NCBI RefSeq assembly: GCF_036785885.1
Contig: NC_092326.1
Location: 39,890,287-39,954,286, forward strand
Direction of reading: 5' to 3'
Length of the DNA: 64,000 nucleotides
Source: Coffea arabica
Taxonomy: Eukaryota; Streptophyta; Magnoliopsida; Gentianales; Rubiaceae
Below, piece by piece: positions 49,087 through 59,030 of the stretch. Position 1 is the stretch's first letter; each line of letters opens with the position of its first letter. The position numbers and the translations under genes are program-made. The notes below the pieces were generated by a model, which had not been told where the DNA came from, ran no database searches, and worked only from the letters and a program-made list of their open reading frames with translations.

Positions 49087-49755
49087 TGGCAAGAAATATA
49101 TGCTGAAGACCATCAATGCTGCACTTAATGAAGAGTTATTCTTCAAGATTGCCAGCCACAGCCTCACGGTTGTTGAGGTTACGCCAGGACAGACCACAAA
49201 TGCCATTTTAGAGGCTGATCTTGGTATGGGCAAGTACTTGATGGCAGCCTCACCATTCATGGCGGAGCCCGTTCCTATCGACTACACGCTACCACTGCCA
49301 CCGTGCATTATTCCGGCACCCAATCATCTGCAGCCACCACATTAACAGACCTTCTACCTAGAAATGCAACTCCTTTGGCTACAACATTCGTCGACTCCCT
49401 GAAAAAGCCTCAACTCACAAAGACACCACGTCAGAGTCCCCTTGACCGTTGATCACTCTCCTTTTCACAATGGGCCTAGGCTTCAACCCCTGTGCTACTT
49501 GCATCCATGGATCGCGAAAAGCTGCGTACTTCAACAACATCTCATTTATCAAGCCAGAGATCTCGCTCCTTAATGCACATTTCTTTAACATCAGCGGTGT
49601 CTTCACCGATGATTCCCTGGGGAATCCGCCAATCCGGTATAACTATATCGGCGAACAGCCCACGAACCTTAGGACAATGGAGGGTACAAGGCTTTACAGA
49701 CTCGCCTTTAACTCGACAGTTCAACTGGTCTTGCACGACACGATATGGGTTTAGG
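49087..49755 (+). pseudogene. Captured laccase gene fragment, frameshifted
   Basis: Plant laccases are secreted multicopper oxidases that polymerise lignin precursors. The plus strand encodes a middle piece of one: [39 protein letters not shown], then after a break PLTVDHS, GFNPCATC, NAHFFNISGVF and STVQLVLHDT. Relative to the family it lacks both ends and all histidine clusters that bind the catalytic copper, and about 16 residues are missing between VVEV and TPGQTTN. A stop at 49,345 and a frameshift near 49,458 break it, so no working enzyme is possible. There is no intron in the piece. The first 97 codons from 49,052 form a chimeric frame with the transposon arm. Confidence 0.9.
49111..49131 (+). 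promoter_or_regulatory. Sequence complementary to miR397 within the laccase fragment
   Basis: Compared from memory with Arabidopsis miR397a, all 21 positions can pair: 19 as Watson-Crick pairs and two as G:U wobble (T in place of C at 49,117 and 49,126). Laccase mRNAs carry this site at the INAALNEE-coding segment, exactly the part captured here. Whether the element is transcribed is unknown. Confidence 0.7.
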
Positions 49756-49926
49756 AGAGCATCTCGACATTCACTGGCTTCTTCGATTTCTGACATCTAA
49801 TTTAGGGCTCCCAATTGAGGCCCTATTTTTTACTCCACAAAAGACCAAACACACTAAACCAAGATTTTCCCTTCCCTCCTCTTCGATGGTTTAATGAAAA
49901 CTAAAGTAAACGGTCAGTAAATTGTT

Positions 49927-50110
49927 GGACAAATTTGCCCCTGTATTTTGCCACGTGTCATGCTAATTTCAGAAATTAAAAGTCATTACCGACGAAATGG
50001 TCACGAGTCTACTGATTAAGTTGTTTAGTGGCTAATTATTGACAAAAAATAGTTCGATGGCCAAAACATGATCCTGACAATAGTTTAATGGCCGCTGAGG
50101 TTTTTTGCCC
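49927..50110. repeat. Right terminal inverted repeat of the Pack-MULE
   Basis: Inverted copy of 48,903-49,086, followed at 50,111-50,119 by the second TATCATGTT target duplication. Confidence 0.92.
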
Positions 50111-50701
50111 TATCATGTTTGACCATATTCATTTTTCCAATCACAAGCTCTCAAGTTTCACCAATTTTTTTTTCTTTTTTGATTACCATATTCTAGTTCT
50201 AAATAGGGGTTAAATCAAAATTGAAACTAATGTATGTTGCAAATATGAAATGAATTAGAGCAAGGGACTAATGTGCAAGAGTTTTTTTTTTTGTTTTTGT
50301 CGCAACTATAACATTTTTTTAGTCTAATATATTTTAAAGAGGTTGTATAAGGGTTAGTGGGTCTACAGATTCGAATAGATCAAAAAATTTTGGATTTTTT
50401 GTTTACTGTAGGCGAGTTCGAAACCCCGACTTATAGTTCAAAGAAGGATTTAATCTCTTTTTAATGATCACCGAACCAAAACACGGTGGTTTAATTTGCG
50501 TCAGTGCATCTTCCCATTGCATTTTTTTTCCCTATTTGGTTTGGTATAACTCGGATACAAATTAACACATAATTAATTGGTCTAAATGTAAGGGGGATTT
50601 TCAATCTCACGTTCTCAACCTTCATTAATTCTAACTCTAACAGCTCTCGGCGGCGAACCCGAATGGTTTAATCACTAATCGTTTGTACGCTGATAACTTG
50701 G

Positions 50702-51149
50702 TACATATGGCTTGTTCTCTTTTTTCCAAAGCCCAAAGGACTTTTGATAGCTTTGTCAAACGAAGCTCCCTTGTGGAGGTTGATATCCCACATCGGAGAG
50801 TAGAGGGTTTGGGGTAGTGTAGTTAAGTGCCCTGTGAGGACTCAAGAGTTGCCGGCTTTTGGATTTCTCACGGGAATTTCGTTTGACAAAGCTATCAAAA
50901 GTCCTTTGGGCTTTGGAAAAAAGACATCAGCCTCATTCACGGGGGGTAACGGGTCTCTTTAGGTTCAGCCCACCGCAGGGCAGGCTTCCTTGTGGAGGTT
51001 GATATCCCACATCGGAGAGTAGAGGGTTTGGGGTAGTGTAGTTAAGTGCCCACATCGGAGAGTAGAGGGTTTGGGGTAGTGTAGTTAAGTGCCCTGTAAG
51101 GACTCAAGAGTTGCCGGCTTTTGGCTTTCTCACATATGGCTTGTTCTCG
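50702..51149. repeat. Complex fold-back and tandem repeat cluster
   Basis: A perfect 44-bp inverted repeat (50,720-50,763 and 50,879-50,922) encloses a segment starting CTTGTGGAGGTTGATATCCC. That segment is repeated at about 50,988-51,132, where an inner 43-base unit (starting cacatcggagagtagagggt) is tandemly doubled at 51,008 and 51,051. The whole is bracketed by the direct repeat acatatggcttgttctc (50,703 and 51,132). The GATATCCCACATCGG word resembles LTR/TRIM termini of plants, but I see no primer-binding site or polypurine tract. Confidence 0.75.
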
Positions 51150-52610
51150 TTCCACCAGAAATCAACTTTTCTAAACACTGATCGACCTTATTATTGGTGC
51201 AGGCAATTGTTGCTTTTCCAGTTGTAGACATATGTCAGTCAGTTCTAGGAAGCTTTCCAGTTTTAATCCATCATACCAAATACTACTCAAAATATCATTT
51301 CATGTGATCGTCCAACCGAATTCTTTAGATACAACCTGAGAAGTGCTATGAAATAATTTGTCCCAACTTCTAATTGTTTTATATACAACTTGAGAATGTA
51401 CAGTGAATCTATAAAATTGATTATTTATAGCCAATCCAGACGGGGGCACTCAATTGTTAACGTGAACAATAACACTAGAATAACCTTAGGATGCGTTTAA
51501 TAAGATTGAAGTACGAAAAATTAAAATCTAAAATATAAATTCATTAAATTACTGAATTATTAAGTATTAAAATCCCATCATTCGAGTATATCTGTATTAA
51601 ATGATAAGTGAATAGGTTATCACTTATTTTTTAGAATAAATTTGGTCTAGAAAATTGAGTGACATCTGAGATGTTTTATTTTTTATCATCAAATACGTGT
51701 GAATAGATTAAAATCTGAACCCAACCATTAGGTTTAAATACTGAATTGGATTATGAAACAGTACCTTAGTTTTCTGGGACTAATGATGGTGTGCAGCTGC
51801 AACCATATTATGTTTTCACCAAATTCTGCTCCATAGCCTGAATATCTACGTTGTACACTTGATGCTATAGTATTTACAAACCTATCGCAAAAGCATCCCA
51901 TTTACTCACTTTTTTCCTTGACGAGTTGAGAAAAAATATTCGGGTATGTCCAGCATAATGCCCTTCCTTTGTATTGTTTCAAAGGGTCTTAGATCATTAA
52001 TTGGATGCTATTGATCATTGATTCACTAGAATACTGTGTATTTTGGTCAATTCCAGTTATATAAAAAATGCACAAAATTAACCATGCAAAGTTTGGAGAC
52101 GGAGAAAATTTCTTCGCCTGCAAGTATGACTCAAGCCAAAGTTGCTTTTGTATAACTGGATGCACACATCAGGTAAAAAATTGAAGAACGTAATCAGGAG
52201 AACGTGATGATTGAAGAACGTAAAAACTAAAAAATGAAGAGAAAAGGGAAACTAATGAAGATGTAAAATATGTTTTAAGGGCGTTTGGATGGGAGAGAGC
52301 ACAGGTAAATGTTTAATGGGAAGGCGGCAGAAAACAGTGCAAAGTCAGAAGCCTGAAGAAAACTTCAAAACTCTCGCATCATTGGTTCTCAACAACTACG
52401 CACGCCTTGCATTTCCAAGCAGTATAATATAATCATGCATGCAGGCGACCTTCTAAAATCTCTCTGCCTATAAATCTCCAATAATCTACTCGAACTGCAT
52501 GTATCCAACACTTAGCTCAATCTTTCATTGTTAAAGGTCTCTGGACATTACAATCTCTCCCTGTCTCAAAAAGACAAACATACATAACCACAAAGTGACT
52601 AGCAAGCACA
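51150..52610. other. Upstream region of the peroxidase gene
   Basis: No coding exon is seen. A probable TATA box (TATAAAT) lies at 52,469-52,475, about 140 bases upstream of the ATG, suggesting a leader of about 110 bases. The remainder is AT-rich promoter or repeat-derived DNA. Confidence 0.5.
52469..52475 (+). promoter_or_regulatory. Putative TATA box of the peroxidase gene
   Basis: CCTATAAATCTCC context, a strong plant TATA motif at a plausible distance from the start codon. Confidence 0.55.
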
Positions 52611-53943
52611 ATGAGTTCTTCGACTTCCAAATCTGCTCTACTTTTGATGCTCTCGTGTTTGATTTTCATCGAGTTTGAGTTCAGTCTGGCTTCCCCACTA
52701 CTTAAAGTCGGGTTTTACAACAAATATTGCCCTCCTGCTGAGGCAATAGTCAGAAAAGCTGTTTACGAGGCTGTGGCTAGCAATCCAAGAACGGCTGCTG
52801 GGCTCATTCGGATGCATTTTCATGATTGCTTCGTCAGGGTATCCTATACTTTCAACCCTAAATAATATCAGCATTACACTATTTATAATTTTATCGTGCA
52901 AATGCCATGTCAACGTGTTGTAACGGATGAAAATTACCCAAACCATTTATATGGAACTAATTGTCAATCTTATTTCACATTCAGCAATTGTTCAGGCTAT
53001 ATATATGTTAAAGTTGTTAACAATGATCTGGAAAAATTAATGAATGAAGTTACTCAACTCACTTGACTTGTTATTGTACCGTAATTCTAGCCAAGATATA
53101 TTCACCAAATCTAAGTCTTTGATTGTTTTAAATCTTCAATTGTTAAGCTCTGTCATGACAATTCAGGGTTGCGATGGTTCTGTGCTGCTAGACACAGCTC
53201 CTGGGGGCCCTGCAGCTGAGAAAGATAGTATTGTCAATAACCCAAGCCTTCATGGGTTCGAGGTAATTGATGCAGCCAAAGCCGAAATCGAAGCTACATG
53301 CCCCAAAACTGTCTCGTGTGCGGACATAATAGCATTCGCTGCTCGAGACAGCGCCCTAATTGCTGGAGGGATAAGCTATCAAGTGCCTGCTGGACGTCGC
53401 GATGGCAGTGTTTCTTTGAGTGATGAAGTTATACAAAATCTTCCTGCTCCTTTCTTCAACGTCACGCAACTCGAAGAAAATTTCGAAGCAAAGGGATTGT
53501 CCCTGGATGAAATGGTTACGCTTTCCGGTGCTCACTCCATTGGTGTTGCACATTGTTCTTCCTTCTCAAACAGGCTTTACAACTTTAGTGCTACTCATCC
53601 TCAAGATCCTGCGCTGGATCCCGAATACGCAGCATTCTTGAAAACAACTTGCCCTCCTCCAAGTAACAGTGGCACCAGTAACCCAACTGCTAATCTTGAT
53701 GTTTCAACCCCTTTTCGCCTGGACAACAAATATTATGTGAACTTGAAATATCATCGTGGGTTATTGACATCTGATCAAACATTATTGAGTAGTCCCTCGA
53801 CTGCTAAGCAGGTTTGGTACAATGCAGTATATGGATCTGCCTGGGCTGCCAAATATGCTGCTGCAATGGTGCATATGGGTTCCATTGATGTGCTGACTGG
53901 TAAAGTGGGGGAGATCAGGAGAAATTGCCATTTCGTGAACTGA
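52611..53943 (+). CDS. Class III secretory peroxidase
   Basis: Haem peroxidase of the plant secretory pathway, acting in cell wall or vacuole with H2O2 on phenolics. Exons 52611-52838 and 53167-53943; 334 residues, normal for the family. Signal peptide about residues 1-27 ([19 protein letters not shown]). Distal site RMHFHDCF gives catalytic Arg67 and His71; the calcium-site block GCDGSVLLD follows directly after the splice; the proximal haem ligand is His199 in LSGAHSIG. The structural Cys residues (YC, DCF, GCD, SCAD, AHC, RRNC) are all visible, with N-glycosylation sites NVT and NFS. The C-terminus RRNCHFVN has no long vacuolar extension. Only one intron is present, at the conserved first position after CFVR; many family members have three. 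The exon-2 frame is open 5' of the splice into the intron but the acceptor at 53,166 fits the conserved protein. Confidence 0.95.
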
Positions 53944-55241
53944 GTTACCACTTGGCTTTGCTCAAAATGGAATTGGCCCGAAGCTCGAATTTGTGTGTGT
54001 GTGTGTGTGTTTTGGCTTATTTGTTAAGTGATTTCTCAATAAATTCAACTGTGATTCATCTTCTTTTTTATTTTTTTTGGGCAATTTCATGAAAATCCTG
54101 AATTGATGTTTCTTGTAAAGAACAATTGTACCGAATTCAAGTTCGACCAAATTCACAATGAACGTGTCTTTTGTTTCAGTTTTCCTCTTTTTGGGGTTTC
54201 TTGGTTTATTTGATTGGATTAATTAGCTCACAAACTCTTACACTTGAACCAAGACATGGATGAGTACCAATTCACAGACATTTCTTGTTTCTCTCTCTTG
54301 AACAATATCTTTATATGCTATTAGGTCCAAAAGATATCTCATACAAAAAATTTTTTTTTAAAGCTATAAACATATGATAACCAGCATACATGCATTTGGT
54401 TCCAAAATCATGTCAAAAAATATATCTCAATTTACAAAGACTATATAACTGGTCAAATCTTTGAAATCCATGGCTTCTTGACTTGGATTTTAGAAATTTC
54501 TTGAAGGAACTGGCTGTATGAGATTAAAGTTAAAGATTTGGGATTCAAAACCTCTTTGTTCTATAACTGGGTCCAAAAAGGTTAAATAATAGATCAAGGG
54601 ACCTGATTCACCTGAACGTCCATTTAACTAATGAAGTTCGAGGACTTGAGGATGAGGTTTTGAATACGAACCAGATGGAGTAGGTTTAGGACCAGAGGAG
54701 TAATTTATCCTGATTAATAATTATCGTTGTGATGATTAATTGAACATGACATCCAGATTGCTTGTCCTTTACCCTTGGTTTTTCCTGCTACTTCGTTTAC
54801 CTTTGTCTGGCTTGGGAGATGCAGAGAGGCTGCAAGTCCGGGAGCTTTCTCTGGTTTTGTATTAGATAGACAAATGTTCCTTGATAGGACAATAAATATA
54901 TCGATCACAGATACTGTTTTATATACCTAAAATAAAATGTGCCAAATTAATAAGTTTCTTATGACTGTTTTACTCATTGATTATATGATAAAGTTTCTTG
55001 AATCAATAAAGTTGATAAGCTTTTTGGAGTCCATTTTCCATTTGGCTTAGACTCGAATGTGGAATCTATTCCTTAAGACTTTCATCATTTCATCATTTAA
55101 TGCAAAGTTATTGTAATTGGCTGGTATTATAATATTGAGAAAGTAGCAAAAATGGTCATTAAAGTATTAAAAATTTTCTTGTTTCATTAGCTATAAAAGA
55201 TTTTTTTTTTTGTCAAAATAGTCAATAAATTAATATAAAAA
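53944..55241. other. Peroxidase 3' UTR and gene-free DNA
   Basis: A GT microsatellite is at about 53,992-54,010 and a polyadenylation-like AATAAA at 54,038-54,043. No exon is supported in the rest. From about 55,150 the sequence resembles one arm (aaaatggtcattaaagtatt) of an older inverted-repeat element whose other arm may be at 55,725-55,800. Confidence 0.55.
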
Positions 55242-55454
55242 TGGGTAAATAATAAAAAAGTCCCTTGTTGTAAATCTAATATATAGAAAAACCCCCCGTG
55301 ATTTCAAAACGTACAAAACGACACTTCATACTTCGAACTAAATTATAACGGTGACGGAATCCGTTAAAATTAACGGAAATGGCTTATTGGAACCTAAAAA
55401 AAAATTTTTATACCTAATTTTTAACAAACATACATGTTCTTCTCTTTAGCCCCC

Positions 55455-55499
<45 letters not shown>

Positions 55500-55711
55500 G
55501 AAATAAATGATTTTGTTGAGTTGTCTTTTGCTTAGTTATATCAAGGCATTTTTGTCATTTCGTCCGTCCCCGTTAAGTTTAACGGATTCCGTCACCTTTA
55601 TAATTTAGTTCAAAGTATGAGATGTCGTTTCATATATTTTAAAACTACGGGAGCTTTTTTGTATATTAAATTTATCACATAGGGGTTTTTTTTTTTTTTT
55701 TGTTTTTTACC
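55242..55711. mobile_element. Mutator-type MITE with about 140-bp inverted arms
   Basis: The arms, about 55,243-55,378 and 55,570-55,711, match strongly in inverted orientation, sharing ggtgacggaatccgtta and actaaattata. The flanks atataaaaa and atataaaca are a 9-base duplication with one mismatch, consistent with a MULE-type insertion. The core holds a CT microsatellite (55,459-55,497). A related solo arm is at 29,500-29,655. Confidence 0.7.
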
Positions 55712-57936
55712 ATATAAACATACATTTTTTTGTCATTCAACTAATAAAACATACATTTTTGGTAATTCAACTGACAAAAACATACACTTGAGGTAAAAAA
55801 ATGCAAATTTTAGTAGGTTAGCACTGAAGGGGAGAAGCTCGGGAATCCAGCTCATAGATGAGACATTAGTCTTAAAGCTGGCTATGAGCAAAGCTGTAAT
55901 AGTACATTAATGGAAGAAGATGGGGGTGAAAGTACAAGACAGGCAGCTTCTCAAGCACATTTTTTTCTCAGAAGGCTCAGGATATTAGATTAGCAACATT
56001 GGTGGAAACATTCGTCATTTAAATTTATTGTTTCAAATGTGCTCTTTTTGTTTAGTAACTACGAATAAGAATCACATGAGTTATAAGATTAGCTGTTATG
56101 CGTTGAGCATAATACAAAATGAGGAACTATTGATTCCTCAATGCTCAAGTACACTAAATAATTGTATAGCCTGATCAAACCTTTACTCGCAGTTGCACAG
56201 CTTTTGAAATCAATAGAATTAAGTTATCGGATGCAATAAAAAAAAATAAAAAAGATTAGCTCAGTTTCGGTAAAAAAAAAAAAATGAAAAAGATTAAGAT
56301 ATGGTTTCGCAATTGCACTTATTTTCAAACCAATCTTCAGGCTCTTTCTTTTCTTCTAATACTATTTGTCAAACGATGACTATAGTCCTAAGAAAGCCCA
56401 TTTCGTGAAATCATCCAGAAATTTCACTGGAGGCTGCAGGCCGAGGACCAAGGCCGAAAAGGGGCCCTAGACACGCACTAGCAAGCCTTTCCACTCAACT
56501 GGACATGCAGAATCTGCGATCGCTTTGGCAATTAAAACTCAATTTATAATCAAACCAGTGGTAACCATTAATCTGCAAACTTAATTTGTTGGGCTACAAC
56601 CTCAGGCACATCATTCCTTTTTAAGGACCTGGAAAGCATTTGTCATCCTGAATGGAACTCCAAGCCTGGATATGTTTCTTGACTAATTATCTTTGATTAA
56701 TTCCTAATTTTGGATGATTGCCAATTGGAGAGTGGACCAAGTGGTTCTCAACCAACCAAATAGTTCTCAACCATCTTGCACTTGCTCACTAAAATTTTGT
56801 AGCAGTATCGTGCAGGACGCACCAGTAAAATCTGTTGGGAATATTACAACGAACCGGCAAATATTGTGACAAGAATTGGCTTCAAATCGTGATAGAATAT
56901 TACTTTCCTTTAGGCTTTATTTGTTTGATATAACGTGCAATAACCTTAGACAAATATCCTTTAGGATAAAATGAAATTTATTTATTTTAAACTCTTGCAC
57001 AAAGTAAGACAAACCCTTTTGAACTAAAGAGTATTTTTTGAGAGAATTAAAAATAGTAGGAAAGTGATATGCTGCACTCTACTTGACCTCTTTATATAGA
57101 AGAGATTGTTTAAGAAACAAAAGAATTCATTAAATATTTGTATGAATAGATTTAAAGTATAGTGTACAAATTTGTACACTTTAATTCATGCATCTCATGA
57201 TCCTATGATCAAAGACATGAATCTATCCTTACATTCAAGAATCTCCACATACATGAATATATATATATACATTCAAATTCATGAATGAATATACATTTAT
57301 TATAATATATGTACATTTTAGAATCATTCATAATACGCTACATGAATGTACATCAAAGACATGAATGAATATACATTGATTATAATGTATGTACAATTTA
57401 GAATCATTCATAATACAATACATGTATGCACATCATACAAATTTTGAGAATTGTCCAACAAAATCAAGAGATTGACTATTGCAAGTTTGCAACCCCTTAA
57501 ATCAAGAGTCAATATGAGTTGGTAAAAACGGACTATTTCTTCGTAAAATGTCATGTATACGAATCTCGTTATCAATGTGGCGACTGTATTGATGAGCGGT
57601 GTATGGTTCTGGATGCATTCCCTGATTCATGATGGTAACAAAAATTGAGTCTATTCAAATTTTTTTGTTACCAACAAAAGAAGAAAAATAAAAGAGAGTC
57701 ATTACACAATTCCATTGTAAATGACTTACGTGTAAATTTAAAAAGGCCAACAACAATACTTATAGAGAAAAAGAGAATCTATGTGTAAAAGTTAAACGAG
57801 CCAGTGATATATGGAACCACATCCGCTGAGGAATGCGAAAAAAAAAAAAAAAAGAAGAAAAAGAACCATGAGAGCGAGTTAGAAGAGATGTTGAAAAAGA
57901 GTTTAAAACGGTAACAAAATGAGAAATGGTAAAAAC
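55712..57936. other. Gene-free DNA with a tandem duplication
   Basis: I see no exon. An 80-base unit starting atgaatgaatatacatt is repeated at 57,281 and 57,361. A-runs occur near 56,270 and 57,839. Confidence 0.55.
57281..57440. repeat. 80-base tandem duplication
   Basis: Two adjacent units, period 80, sharing ttagaatcattcataata and atgaatgaatatacatt with a few substitutions. Confidence 0.85.
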
Positions 57937-58736
57937 TAGGGATGGCAACGGGGCAGAGTTGGGGCGGGGGAGCCTATTAGTTCCCCCCGTCCCCCGCCCC
58001 ACCCCCGCCCCGCCCCCGCCTCCCGCTCCCCCTGCCCCGCCCTGCCTTGCCCCGCTTCCCCCGCGGGGGCACCCGCGGAGTTAATAAAATTTTATTATAT
58101 AATTTTATTATAATTAAATTTTAATTAATAATCAAGTACTAAAATATCAACACATCACCAAATTATTATTCATTGTAATTTTACAATTGAAACTCATAAA
58201 AACAATCAAACAGAAGTTATTTAAATATAATCTAATATGATGAAATAAATATAACTAAAATAGTCAAGTTTCACTTTTAGTACAAATACAATCACTAATT
58301 CATTATTGTGTTTGTGCTTTTTTTTGAGAAAAAAGTGTTATTCTATTAAGTGTAATTAGAAATTTAGTATAAATGTATTAGTAAATTTAGTATAACTAAT
58401 TAATAAATTCTATTAATAGATATGTATAATTATTCATATAATTGATAATATCAATTATATTACATAAACTAATATACATTATATAATACATCTAACTAAT
58501 TATATCATTATCATAAGTTTATAACTAATTAACTTACATATTATATATAATTATATATATATTTTTGTTTTGCGGGTGCCGGGGCGGGGGATGGGGTGGG
58601 GGTATACTCCCCCGCCCCCCGCCCCCCGCCCCCCGCCCCCCGCCCCGTTTTTAAGTGGGGGAAAAAAATTCCCCCCGCCCTGAGAGCCCCCCGCGGGATG
58701 GGCACCCGCGGGCACCCGCCCCCGTTACCATCCCCA
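57937..58736. mobile_element. hAT-type non-autonomous transposon with GC-rich ends
   Basis: An 800-bp element flanked by exact GTAAAAAC repeats (57,929-57,936 and 58,737-58,744), the 8-bp duplication of hAT elements. Ends read inward: TAGGGATGGCAACGGGG and TGGGGATGGTAACGGGGG. About 140 bases at each end are almost pure G/C with runs of cccccgcc, whereas the about 480-base core is more than 80 percent A/T and non-coding. No transposase is present. The TAGGGATGGCAA terminus is widespread among plant hAT MITEs. Confidence 0.88.
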
Positions 58737-58853
58737 GTAAAAACTTGCTTTGCCCTTCTTGTATATGCCAAATACATCTAAAGCCATCTACCTCACCGAA
58801 TCTTGCTTACAATCCAGTACACTTTATCTAATTGTGTGCAAGTGTTGTTCCAG

Positions 58854-59030
58854 CTCCATGTTTTTGAGGGTAAAAAAAACGACAACGTTTTTGAAAAGGA
58901 CGATAGGTTCTCATTAGATGCAGTTAATCCCCAAAGCAGGGAGTGGGCTCTACAGGCACCAGTACCACTCCAATTTTCAATCTCTTCACAAGCACAGGAG
59001 GACCAGCAAATAAAGAACAAAAACTCTTGA
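58854..59030 (+). CDS. Possible orphan terminal exon, unrecognised
   Basis: After an acceptor-like TTCCAG, a frame of 58 residues runs to TGA at 59,028-59,030 with coding-like composition (FEKDDRFSLDAVNPQSREWA, then PLQFSISSQAQEDQQ). No matching upstream exon or start is visible; the hAT element lies 118 bases upstream and may have separated or broken the gene. The DNA following to about 59,650 looks like a 3' UTR. It could be chance or a gene remnant. Confidence 0.25.
   Translation, partial: LHVFEGKKNDNVFEKDDRFSLDAVNPQSREWALQAPVPLQFSISSQAQEDQQIKNKNS

Larger units (their letters stand above)
48903..50110. mobile_element. Pack-MULE carrying a laccase gene fragment
   Basis: A 1,208-bp non-autonomous Mutator-like element. 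Its terminal inverted repeats run 48,903-49,086 and 49,927-50,110 (184 bases each), both beginning GGGCAAAAAACCTCAGCGGC read inward. By eye they differ at about 11 positions, all transitions. It has a perfect 9-bp target duplication and no transposase. The interior is filled by a broken laccase fragment of host origin, the defining trait of a Pack-MULE. It lies between the small membrane-protein gene and the peroxidase gene. Confidence 0.93.

Noticed and set aside
49542-49796. Minus-strand frame across the laccase fragment
   Set aside because: Antisense shadow of the recognisable plus-strand laccase sequence.
53044-53166. Upstream extension of the peroxidase exon-2 frame from a Met at 53,044
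   Set aside because: It would lack the distal haem site; splicing of 52,838 to 53,167 restores the conserved CFVRGCDG junction.
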